A stretch of DNA of 64,000 bases, from contig JABSRG010000009.1 of NCBI GenBank assembly GCA_013215165.1, positions 1 through 64,000 on the forward strand. The letters are read 5' to 3'. The position numbers were made by a program, and so were the translations under genes. This document shows, piece by piece, positions 57,020 through 64,000 of the stretch (positions are counted from its first letter, which is position 1; every line of letters begins with the position of its first letter). The stretch comes from Opitutales bacterium (GTDB taxonomy: Bacteria > Verrucomicrobiota > Verrucomicrobiia > Opitutales > JABSRG01). A model generated the notes under the pieces. It searched no databases and was not told where the DNA came from. It saw only the letters and a program-made list of their open reading frames with translations.

Positions 57020-57652
57020 TTAGAGATTGTCCGCGGTTTCAGTACAGATCCAGCACTTGACCCCAATCACCCCGTAGGTGGTGCTGGCTTCGGCCGTTCC
57101 GTAATCAATGTTCTCGCGCAGAGTGTGCAAAGGCACACGACCGAGGCGCTGCTGTTCAGTGCGCGCAATGTCAGCTCCACCTAAACGACCCGAGACCTGT
57201 AAACGGATTCCCGCAGCGCCCAGAGACATAGTAGTTTGGACCGCTTTCTTCATAGCGCGGCGGAAGGAAATACGACGTTCTAGCTGAAGGGCCACGTTTT
57301 CAGCAACCAATTTAGCTACGAGATCGGGGCGCTTGACCTCTTGGATATCAAGGATGAGGTCTTTCTTAATAAGCTTAGCAAGCTCAGCCTTGATCTTGTC
57401 GAGCTCTGCACCCTTGCGGCCGATGACCACACCGGGGCGCGCAGTGAAAATCTTTACGCGGATACGATTGCTCGCACGCTCGATGAAAATGCGGGGCACG
57501 GAGGCAAAGCGCAGTTTCTTTTCGAGGTAGTTGCGGATAGTGTGATCCTCTTTAACGATGTGCTTATAGTCTGCCTTGTTTGCATACCAGCGTGACTCCC
57601 AGTCACGACGCACGCTAAGGCGAAAGCCTATTGGATTTACCTTCTGTCCCAT
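57020..57652 (-). CDS. rpsC: 30S ribosomal protein S3
   Basis: 210 residues. MGQKVNPIGFRLSVRRDWES, the KH domain (ARPGVVIGRKGAELDKIKAE) and the C-terminal block RISFRRAMKKAVQTTMSLGA, SGRLGGADIARTEQQRLGRV. The C-terminus ends CWICTETADNL, a little shorter than in other bacteria. Confidence 0.96.
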   Translation of the reverse strand: MGQKVNPIGFRLSVRRDWESRWYANKADYKHIVKEDHTIRNYLEKKLRFASVPRIFIERASNRIRVKIFTARPGVVIGRKGAELDKIKAELAKLIKKDLILDIQEVKRPDLVAKLVAENVALQLERRISFRRAMKKAVQTTMSLGAAGIRLQVSGRLGGADIARTEQQRLGRVPLHTLRENIDYGTAEASTTYGVIGVKCWICTETADNL

Positions 57653-57664
57653 ATCTAAAATTCC

Positions 57665-58003
57665 TTAGTTCTCTTCGTCGGTGAGGATAATTTTGATGTG
57701 GCTGGTGCGCTTCTTGTAGGGATGCGCAGAACCACGTGATGCAGGGCGGAAACGACGAAAAGCAGCGCCTTGCTCGACGATAGCAGTCTTTATTACGAGA
57801 CTATCAGAATTGAGGTTGTGGTTATTTTCAGCGTTCGCGATGGCAGAGAGCAGTGTCTTTTGAACCAGGCGGGCCGACTTACGAGGAATGAATCGAAGCC
57901 GCTCGGCAGTCTCGACTGCTGGTTTTCCCTGAATGACTCGGGTAATCTCACGGACCTTGGTCGGAGACATGCGGCTGTTCTTTGTGTATGAAATGACTTC
58001 CAT
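57665..58003 (-). CDS. rplV: 50S ribosomal protein L22
   Basis: 112 residues. SPTKVREITRVIQGKPAVET, RLVQKTLLSAIANAENNHNL and RRFRPASRGSAHPYKKRTSH are the conserved parts, including the tunnel-lining hairpin. It starts only five bases after the stop of the exported-protein gene at 58009, so that gene sits inside the S10 operon. Confidence 0.96.
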   Translation of the reverse strand: MEVISYTKNSRMSPTKVREITRVIQGKPAVETAERLRFIPRKSARLVQKTLLSAIANAENNHNLNSDSLVIKTAIVEQGAAFRRFRPASRGSAHPYKKRTSHIKIILTDEEN

Positions 58004-58008
58004 GATCT

Positions 58009-58326
58009 TTAGAAATTGAAGTTCGCCTTGAGTTGGACGGTTTGGCCGATGTTCACTGGCCGGTCTTGGAATAGCGCTGTGATGAGTGCCACGGAATGAT
58101 TCGCATCGCTCGCGATCACGATAAGCTCAGCGACAATCTCCCCGCCGCGTATGACCTCAACTAGAGTGCCATTCACGAATCCTGAGCGCGCCCCAGCAGA
58201 CAAAGTGATCACCTCGACAGAGGCTTCGGTATCAATCGCAAGAACCCGATCGCCAGCAACCGCCATGGACCCTGCGCTCAGAAGAGCGAGGCCGAGGAAA
58301 AGCAATCTATGGATGAACGGGTTCAT
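58009..58326 (-). CDS. Small exported protein encoded inside the S10 operon
   Basis: 105 residues from the ATG at 58326. A longer frame (58467) would overlap rpsS. It begins MNPFIHRLLFLGLALLSAGS and MAVA-GD, a clear signal peptide with a likely cleavage after Ala24. The mature 81 residues are mostly beta-strand (VEVITLSAGARSGFVNGTLV, VIRGGEIVAELIVIASDANH, VNIGQTVQL). This resembles the SH3-like C-terminal module of FlgT-type proteins; the similarity is tentative. It sits 19 bases after rpsS and 5 before rplV, so it must share their transcript. No known ribosomal protein is exported, so it is a genuine insertion into this cluster. Confidence 0.75.
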   Translation of the reverse strand: MNPFIHRLLFLGLALLSAGSMAVAGDRVLAIDTEASVEVITLSAGARSGFVNGTLVEVIRGGEIVAELIVIASDANHSVALITALFQDRPVNIGQTVQLKANFNF

Positions 58327-58345
58327 GGATATCAATTCAGCTCGC

Positions 58346-58615
58346 TTACTTTTTGCCCTGTCCGCCGTGCGCTTTGAACGTACGGGTAGGAGCGAATTCA
58401 CCGAGTTTGTGGCCGACCATATTTTCTGTGACATACACAGGAATGAAGGCTCGACCGTTGTGGACATTGAGATTCAGACCGACGAAATCGGGCGTAATAG
58501 TAGAACGCCGCGACCAAGTTTGGATCGGCTTACGAGAATTTGCCTGAGCCGCCTCCTCGATCTTCTTCATGAGGTGAGGATCGACAAAAAAGCCTTTTTT
58601 AATTGAGCGTGCCAT
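58346..58615 (-). CDS. rpsS: 30S ribosomal protein S19
   Basis: 89 residues. [20 protein letters not shown] at the start, then [40 protein letters not shown] and [12 protein letters not shown]. It contacts 50S subunit proteins and S13. Confidence 0.96.
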   Translation of the reverse strand: MARSIKKGFFVDPHLMKKIEEAAQANSRKPIQTWSRRSTITPDFVGLNLNVHNGRAFIPVYVTENMVGHKLGEFAPTRTFKAHGGQGKK

Positions 58616-58634
58616 AATCTAAAATCGAAGGGAA

Positions 58635-59480
58635 TTAACCGCGCATCTTTTTGCCGTTGCGGCGGACCAAAATTTGTGAATTTGACTGCTTAGAACGGCG
58701 ACGTGTCGGCTTGCCCTTAGCGAGCTGGCCCCAAGGGGACATGGGGTGTCCGCCACCCGAAGTGCGACCTTCACCGCCACCCATTGGGTGATCGACAGGG
58801 TTCATGGCCACACCGCGCACACGGGGGCGTTTACCGAGCCAACGGCTGCGACCGGCCTTACCAATAGTGCGGTTCTGGTGGCTGCGGTTACCGACGGAAC
58901 CAATTGTCGCGCGGCAGCGTGCGTCCAAAAGACGGATTTCGCCAGACGGCAGCTTAATGGAAGCCTTGCCCTTCTCGACGTTGATGAGCTGAGCACTTTG
59001 TCCAGCGGCGCGCGCCAGCTTTGCTCCGCGACCGGCGAACAACTCGATGTTGTGAACCGAGGTCGAAGGGGGCATCTCAGAGAGCGGCATGTTGTAGCCG
59101 GGGTTAAAATCTCCGTTGGCCTTTGTCAGGTTGAGGAGCACATCACCGACGTTCACGTTCTCGGGAGCCAAAATGTAGCGCTTTTCACCATCTGCATAAA
59201 CGATGAGGGCGAGGTTAGCCGAACGATTGGGATCGTATTCGATAGCATCGACGCGACCGGGGATATCATATTTATCACGGCGGAAATCGACGATACGATA
59301 AAGTTTGCGGTGCCCCCCGCCACGACGACGTGAGGTGATGCGGCCATAGCAATTACGCCCCTTGGCGCGATGCTTAAATTCAGTCAGCAGACGCTCAGGA
59401 CGCTTTTTCGAAACATCCGCTTTATTGCGAACGAGAAAACGCTGGGTCGGCGTAACGGGTTTGTGGTGTTGAAGTGGCAT
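58635..59480 (-). CDS. rplB: 50S ribosomal protein L2
   Basis: 281 residues. TEFKHRAKGRNCYGRITSRR, GRRLYRIVDFRRDKYDIPGR-like start, RCRATIGSVGNRSHQNRTIG and RPRVRGVAMNPVDHPMGGGE carry the peptidyl-transferase-proximal His. The length is normal. It starts 19 bases after rplW. Confidence 0.97.
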   Translation of the reverse strand: MPLQHHKPVTPTQRFLVRNKADVSKKRPERLLTEFKHRAKGRNCYGRITSRRRGGGHRKLYRIVDFRRDKYDIPGRVDAIEYDPNRSANLALIVYADGEKRYILAPENVNVGDVLLNLTKANGDFNPGYNMPLSEMPPSTSVHNIELFAGRGAKLARAAGQSAQLINVEKGKASIKLPSGEIRLLDARCRATIGSVGNRSHQNRTIGKAGRSRWLGKRPRVRGVAMNPVDHPMGGGEGRTSGGGHPMSPWGQLAKGKPTRRRSKQSNSQILVRRNGKKMRG

Positions 59481-59499
59481 GGCGTTTCAGGCGTCGAAA

Positions 59500-59790
59500 T
59501 TAAACGAGTTCGATTTTGTGCCCTTCCTTGAGGGTCACGATGGCCTTCTTGAAGGCCGGCTTTCTGCCAGGGCGCGCTGCGCGGTAGCGGTTCGCCTTCA
59601 GTTTAGCTTTGCGGATCATGATGTTTACGCGAGCTACCTTCACTTCGAAGATTTGCTCGATCGCCTCACGAACCTGAGTCTTTGAAGCTGTCATATCCAC
59701 CTCGAAGGTGTATTGCAGCAGATTCTCGTTCAGGTTTGAGGCCTTCTCGGTGATCCGGTATTCCTTTAAAATTTTGGTAGCGTCGATCAT
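59500..59790 (-). CDS. rplW: 50S ribosomal protein L23
   Basis: 96 residues. DATKILKEYRITEKASNLNE, QYTFEVDMTASKTQVREAIE, then VARVNIMIRKAKLKANRYR. It lies at the tunnel exit and docks trigger factor and SRP. Its start overlaps the rplD stop (ATGA). Confidence 0.94.
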   Translation of the reverse strand: MIDATKILKEYRITEKASNLNENLLQYTFEVDMTASKTQVREAIEQIFEVKVARVNIMIRKAKLKANRYRAARPGRKPAFKKAIVTLKEGHKIELV

Positions 59791-60422
59791 GACTCTCCTC
59801 CTGCTACACGGCTCAACAATGTCGCCATGCCTTGTTCGCTGATGATGATTTGGTCGTAACGTACGAGGTCCAAAGCGTTTACTTGGCTCGCGTTGGTGAT
59901 CGCGACCTTCTCGAGGTTACGTGCAGCAAGCACCTCTTTGTCGCCAAACGCGTCGTCTACAACGAGTGTCTTTCCTTCAGCACCGATGTTAGAAAGGATG
60001 CCTTTGAAGAGCTTGGTTTTCGCCTCCGTGACTTCCCACTTTTCGATAAGATCAAGCTCGCCGGCGGAGGCGCGGTCGAACAATGCCCTACCGAATGCAA
60101 GGGTCTTAAGCTTGCGGTTGATCTTTTGAGAGTAGTCGCGGGGTTTGGGGCCAAATGCTACGCCACCTTTGTAATGCTGGGGCGCGCGGCGTGTTCCTTG
60201 ACGAGCGCCACCCGTGCCTTTTTGGCGGAAAGGTTTTTTACCTGTGCCAGCTACCTCGGCACGTGTCTTAGTCGATGCGTTGCCTTGGCGTTTGTTGGCC
60301 TGGTGTGCAATGACCACCTGACGAAGAGCGGCGAGGCCCTTGTTACCTTCAAATTCTGGGAACTCGTTGATTTCCTTTTCGGAAGCCGATGATCCGTCCG
60401 CTGAGTAAAGTTTAAATTTCAT
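59787..60422 (-). CDS. rplD: 50S ribosomal protein L4
   Basis: 211 residues. LRQVVIAHQANKRQGNASTK, RAEVAGTGKKPFRQKGTGGA, RQGTRRAPQHYKGGVAFGPK and a C-terminal globular half (LVVDDAFGDKEVLAARNLEK). It lines the exit tunnel and is the autoregulator of the S10 operon in enterobacteria. Confidence 0.95.
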   Translation of the reverse strand: MKFKLYSADGSSASEKEINEFPEFEGNKGLAALRQVVIAHQANKRQGNASTKTRAEVAGTGKKPFRQKGTGGARQGTRRAPQHYKGGVAFGPKPRDYSQKINRKLKTLAFGRALFDRASAGELDLIEKWEVTEAKTKLFKGILSNIGAEGKTLVVDDAFGDKEVLAARNLEKVAITNASQVNALDLVRYDQIIISEQGMATLLSRVAGGES

Positions 60423-60436
60423 CTCGGATATTCCTT

Positions 60437-61084
60437 TTATGCTGATTTGGGAATACGGACTTTCTTGGCTGGGCGAATCGTTACTAACGATCCCTTGTTT
60501 CCAGCGAAGCTACCGCGAATCAAAACAATGTTTTTCTCGGGAATGATCTTCACGACCTGCAGATTTTGAGTCGTGCGTGATTTGTCTCCCATGTGACCGG
60601 GCATCTTCTTGTTTTTGAAGACGCGGCCGGGCCATTGGCACATACCGTAAGATCCACCACGACGGTGAAACATCGAACCGTGCGATGCAGGTCCCCCTGC
60701 AAAATTCCAGCGCTTGACCACACCTTGAAAACCACGGCCCTTCGTCGTCGAGATGACGTCGACCTTCTTGCCTTCTTCCAGTTTTTCGACAGTGAGCGTG
60801 TTACCGACTTCGAATCCATCCAGGTCTTCGGTGCGGAACTCCTTCAAAGTCGTGTGAGGAGCGATGCTGTTTTTCTCGAGGTGGCCAACTTCTGCTTTGC
60901 TCAAGCGGGAGGCTTTTTGCTCTCCGTAGGCCAACTGAACTGCTGAGTAGCCATCCGTCTCGATTGTGCGGAGCTGAGAGACCGTGCATGGACCCGCCTC
61001 AACCACAGTCACAGGGACCAACTGGTTGGACTCATCATACACTTGGGTCATCCCAAGTTTTTTGCCTAAAAGAATAAAGCTCAT
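60437..61084 (-). CDS. rplC: 50S ribosomal protein L3
   Basis: 215 residues. SFILLGKKLGMTQVYDESNQ, VVEAGPCTVSQLRTIETDGY, VISTTKGRGFQGVVKRWNFA and SHGSMFHRRGGSYGMCQWPG. It is the first gene of the rplC-to-rplQ run. The 182-base gap to rpsJ contains a terminator next to rpsJ. Confidence 0.96.
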   Translation of the reverse strand: MSFILLGKKLGMTQVYDESNQLVPVTVVEAGPCTVSQLRTIETDGYSAVQLAYGEQKASRLSKAEVGHLEKNSIAPHTTLKEFRTEDLDGFEVGNTLTVEKLEEGKKVDVISTTKGRGFQGVVKRWNFAGGPASHGSMFHRRGGSYGMCQWPGRVFKNKKMPGHMGDKSRTTQNLQVVKIIPEKNIVLIRGSFAGNKGSLVTIRPAKKVRIPKSA

Positions 61085-61256
61085 AAATCAAGAGGCAGGC
61101 GACGACAGGAATGCCGAGCTTTGGACCTGCATTGAGGATAAAATTAATAAGAAGAAATCGGAGGATGCGCCCGCTCTTGAATCACCTAAGTGAAGCAGTC
61201 AGCAGCAGCTGTTGCCGATGAAAGATGAAGAGCAAGTCACTCTAACCCTTCCTTGG

Positions 61257-61284
61257 CAAGAAAAAATCACACATTAATTGTGAT
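61257..61284 (-). terminator. Terminator overlapping the rpsJ stop codon
   Basis: On the minus strand the end of rpsJ reads ATCACA-ATTAATG-TGTGAT (61266-61284), a 6-bp stem that includes the TGA stop, followed directly by TTTTTTC (61261-61266). This matches a short, AT-rich Rho-independent terminator between fusA-rpsJ and rplC. It is probably weak, perhaps an attenuator. Confidence 0.5.
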
Positions 61285-61575
61285 ATCGACGCCAGCCGGC
61301 AGATTTAGCTTCTTCAGCTCATCCACGGTGGCCGCTGTAGGCTCTACGATATCGATCAAACGCTTGTGTGTACGCACCTCAAATTGGTCCATAGACTTTT
61401 TGTTTACGTGCGGAGAACGGTTCACTGTGAACTTCTCGATACGTGTGGGTAAAGGAACGGGTCCAGAGACGCGCGCTCCTGAACGCTTGGCAGTTTCGAC
61501 GATCTCCAAGGCGGACTGATCGATGATGCGGTAGTCGAAGCCTTTGAGGCTGATACGGATTTTAGGTGCACTCAT
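61267..61575 (-). CDS. rpsJ: 30S ribosomal protein S10
   Basis: 102 residues. [29 protein letters not shown]-like segment [40 protein letters not shown] and the C-terminal [20 protein letters not shown]. It ends beside a terminator rather than leading directly into rplC, so it groups with fusA and rpsG. Confidence 0.96.
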   Translation of the reverse strand: MSAPKIRISLKGFDYRIIDQSALEIVETAKRSGARVSGPVPLPTRIEKFTVNRSPHVNKKSMDQFEVRTHKRLIDIVEPTAATVDELKKLNLPAGVDITINV

Positions 61576-61600
61576 AGTGTGTTAATTGGGTTTAATTATA

Positions 61601-63736
61601 TTAGCGGCCGGTTTCAATGATCCGGGTTAAGACGTTGGAAGGCACTTCTTCGAAGCGCGATGGAGTCATGGTGTAAGACGCACGACCTTTGGAAAGTGAA
61701 CGCACATCAGTGGCGTAACCAAACATAGTCTCTAAGGGCACCTCCGCCTTTACGACGGTGAGGCCATTTTTCGAATCCATGCCCTGAATCTGCCCACGAC
61801 GGCGGTTGATATCGCCCATAATATCGCCCTGATACTCATCAGGTGTAGAGACTTCGACATCCATCACAGGTTCTAGCAGCACAGGCGCAGCTTGTTCCAT
61901 GGCGGAGCGAAAGGCAAAAATTCCGGCCATTTTAAAGGCCATCTCTGAGGAATCGACGTCGTGGAAACTCCCGTCGAAAAGCTCGACTTTGAAATCGACC
62001 ACAGGATAGCCAGCGACAGTGCCGTTGTTCGCAGCCTCGGTGATTCCGTCGAAGGTCGGCTTAATAAATTCGCGCGGAATCGCCCCTCCGACGATTTTGT
62101 CTACCAGCTCCATGCCCTTGCCCGGCTCATTGGGAAGGAGACGAATCTCGCAGTGGCCATACTGCCCCTTGCCACCGGACTGCTTAATGAATTTTCCAGT
62201 GCCTTGCGCATTTGCGCGGACTGTTTCGCGGTAAGCGATCTGTGGTTTACCAGCACGGGCCTCGACCTTAAATTCACGGAACATGCGATCCCGGATAATC
62301 TCCAAGTGCAGCTCACCCATTCCAGAGATGAGCGTTTGGCCGGTCTCCTCATTACTCGAAACCTGAAAGGTGGGATCCTCCTCGGAGAGTCGACGTAAAG
62401 CGACGGACATCTTTTCCTGATCCGCCTTGGTATTCGGCTCGATCGACATCGAGATTACCGGATCCGGGAAAGACGGTGGCTCAAGACGCACGTCGAGCTT
62501 CTTTTCGCAAAGGGTGTCTCCGGTGATGACGTCCTTGGCTCCGATCAGCGCACAAATATCTCCCGAATAGGCCGTGTCGATATCCTCACGCGAATCAGCC
62601 TTCATCACCATCAAACGAGAAATCCGTTCCGACCGTCGCGTCCGAGGGTTATAAAGCTGGGTACCTTTACTCAGCGTGCCCTGATACAGGCGGAAAAATA
62701 CCAACTTACCCACAAAGGAGTCATTCATGAGCTTGAACGCCAAACCTGCGGCAGGCTTGCTATCGTTCGGCACCACTTCCAGCGGTTTGCCAGCGTCGTC
62801 TTCACCTTCAACAGGCGGTAGATCCAGGGGCGAGGGCAAATAATCGACAATGGCGTCCAGCAACATCTGAACTCCCTTGTTCTTAAAGGCCGAACCCGGG
62901 ATCACCCCGATAAATTTAAGAGACAGCGTCGCTTTACGGATAGACGTCCGCAACACGTCGGGATCCAGTGTATCGCCCTCGAGGTAAGCCTCCGCTAGGT
63001 CGTCATCAAAATCACACAAGGCCTCTATGAGTGACTCGCGCGCCTCAGCTACCGCTTCCGCCATATCGGCTGGAATCGATACCTCATCAAACTTCATTCC
63101 AGATGGATCGGTCTCATCATAGACATAGGCGATCTCGCGCACAAGATCCACCATCCCGGAAAATTCCTCACTCTCGCCAATAGGCAAAAAAAGTGGATGG
63201 GCATTGCCCTTGAGCTTTTCGCGGATCGTCGCGCAAGCGTGCATGAAATCCGCGCCCATGCGGTCCATCTTATTGATGAAGGCGATGCGCGGAACATGGT
63301 ATTTATCCATCTGCCTCCAGACCGTTTCGGACTGCGGCTGCACACCTTCCACCGAGGTAAACACGGCGACGGCGCCATCAAGCACCCGGAGCGAACGCTC
63401 AACTTCTGCGGTAAAGTCGACGTGCCCCGGCGTATCGATGATGTTGATATTCTGCGGAATCTCCGCAAAGGGGCCACGCTGCGTCGTCCAACCGCACGAT
63501 ATAGCGGCAGACGTAATTGTAATTCCTCTCTCACGTTCCTGTTCCATCCAGTCGGTAACTGCACTGCCTTCGTGCACTTCACCCATGCGGTGAACCACAC
63601 CCGCGTAGAATAGGATACGTTCTGTTGTTGTCGTCTTGCCGGCGTCAATATGCGCAGCAATACCGATATTGCGCGTATATTCTAACGGGCAACGACGGTT
63701 CGCGGCATTTGCTGAAGAGACATCAGCCATAGACAA
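61601..63736 (-). CDS. fusA: Translation elongation factor G
   Basis: 711 residues from the ATG at 63736; ATG at 63730 is equally possible. GTPase motifs: AHIDAGKTTTTER (G1), ERERGITITSAA (G2), DTPGHVDFTAEVE (G3), INKMDRMGADF (G4). Domains II-V follow with YRETVRANAQGTGKFIKQSG and the end of domain IV-V (DVRSLSKGRASYTMTPSRFE). It moves tRNAs through the ribosome. It is 35 bases after rpsG and 25 before rpsJ. The tuf gene, which often follows fusA, is absent. Confidence 0.97.
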   Translation of the reverse strand: MSMADVSSANAANRRCPLEYTRNIGIAAHIDAGKTTTTERILFYAGVVHRMGEVHEGSAVTDWMEQERERGITITSAAISCGWTTQRGPFAEIPQNINIIDTPGHVDFTAEVERSLRVLDGAVAVFTSVEGVQPQSETVWRQMDKYHVPRIAFINKMDRMGADFMHACATIREKLKGNAHPLFLPIGESEEFSGMVDLVREIAYVYDETDPSGMKFDEVSIPADMAEAVAEARESLIEALCDFDDDLAEAYLEGDTLDPDVLRTSIRKATLSLKFIGVIPGSAFKNKGVQMLLDAIVDYLPSPLDLPPVEGEDDAGKPLEVVPNDSKPAAGLAFKLMNDSFVGKLVFFRLYQGTLSKGTQLYNPRTRRSERISRLMVMKADSREDIDTAYSGDICALIGAKDVITGDTLCEKKLDVRLEPPSFPDPVISMSIEPNTKADQEKMSVALRRLSEEDPTFQVSSNEETGQTLISGMGELHLEIIRDRMFREFKVEARAGKPQIAYRETVRANAQGTGKFIKQSGGKGQYGHCEIRLLPNEPGKGMELVDKIVGGAIPREFIKPTFDGITEAANNGTVAGYPVVDFKVELFDGSFHDVDSSEMAFKMAGIFAFRSAMEQAAPVLLEPVMDVEVSTPDEYQGDIMGDINRRRGQIQGMDSKNGLTVVKAEVPLETMFGYATDVRSLSKGRASYTMTPSRFEEVPSNVLTRIIETGR

Positions 63737-63771
63737 AAACAGTTGAGAAAGAACAAAGGGGAGGCTGGGGA

Positions 63772-64000
63772 TTACCAGCGCAGGTGAGCGAAGGCTCGGT
63801 TGGCTTGGGCCATACGGTGGGTCTCGTCTTTTTTCTTCACCACCGCGCCAGTATTATTGTAGGCGTCGACGATTTCATCTGCGAGCGCCTCGCGCATGGA
63901 TACGCCCTTCCGGTTGCGGGCGGTGCTGAGCATCCAGCGGAAAGCCAGGCTTTGCTGACGCTCAAAAGAAATTTCCACGGGCACCTGGTAGGTAGCACCA
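63772..64000 (-). CDS. rpsG: 30S ribosomal protein S7 (partial, cut by window edge)
   Basis: The C-terminal 75 residues are visible, reading [40 protein letters not shown] and [20 protein letters not shown]. The gene's start lies beyond 64000. S7 binds the 3' major domain of 16S rRNA. It is upstream of fusA, as in the str operon. Confidence 0.95.
   Translation of the reverse strand, partial: GATYQVPVEISFERQQSLAFRWMLSTARNRKGVSMREALADEIVDAYNNTGAVVKKKDETHRMAQANRAFAHLRW

Noticed and set aside
58746-59333. Long plus-strand frame antisense to rplB
   Set aside because: It is a shadow of the strongly biased rplB coding strand, as are other long frames opposite the ribosomal, hrpB and fusA genes.

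Overview
The window looks like chromosomal DNA of a Gram-negative bacterium of the Verrucomicrobiota, most likely a free-living (probably marine) member of the Opitutae/Puniceicoccales type. This is an inference from three things. First, a DUF1592-type c-heme protein is paired with a DUF1552 protein, a combination typical of the Planctomycetota-Verrucomicrobiota group. Second, a DUF2851 gene and an unusual Tsr3-like gene are present. Third, the ribosomal proteins are diverged and carry extensions, acidic in S11 and L17. No rRNA, tRNA or CRISPR array was seen.

Layout. Positions 1-9850 are a decaying accessory region. An IS1380-family end abuts an RHS gene that carries a single nonsense codon inside its C-terminal domain. 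An ABC-2 export operon (DUF2059 protein, 41-residue membrane peptide, ATPase, permease) follows. Then comes a nested insertion-sequence mosaic: an IS4-family remnant cut by an ISKra4-family element, which is itself interrupted by an IS1595-family element. Positions 9855-18786 hold metabolic genes: a three-gene operon (FAH-family hydrolase, nucleotidyltransferase, fused hydantoinase/oxoprolinase), an MscS channel, a GGCT-like protein, and the aguB-aguA pair that turns agmatine into putrescine.

Positions 18832-34014 form a complete nitrate-assimilation island. A minus-strand operon encodes an outer-membrane porin, NrtA, NrtB, two NrtC/D ATPases, the nitrate reductase NasA, a siroheme nitrite reductase and a CysJ-type flavoprotein that probably supplies it with electrons from NADPH. 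Upstream lie a cytoplasmic NrtA-like protein (NasS-like nitrate sensor) and, divergently, a LysR regulator followed by mobA and a MOSC protein that serve the molybdenum cofactor. A hairpin with a U-tract between nrtA and nrtB probably tunes the stoichiometry. NrtB carries a coiled-coil insertion of about 210 residues after its first membrane segment.

Positions 34031-45899 hold a Tsr3-like gene, thrC, an FAD oxidoreductase, a DUF2851 gene, the DUF1592/DUF1552 pair, hrpB and a C4-zinc-ribbon coiled-coil protein. Positions 45959-64000 hold a small membrane zinc-ribbon protein and then the str-S10-spc-alpha ribosomal super-cluster on the minus strand (rpsG-fusA-rpsJ, then rplC through rplQ). The cluster lacks tuf, rpmD, rpmJ, infA and adk at their usual places. 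It contains an unexpected gene for a small exported protein between rpsS and rplV.
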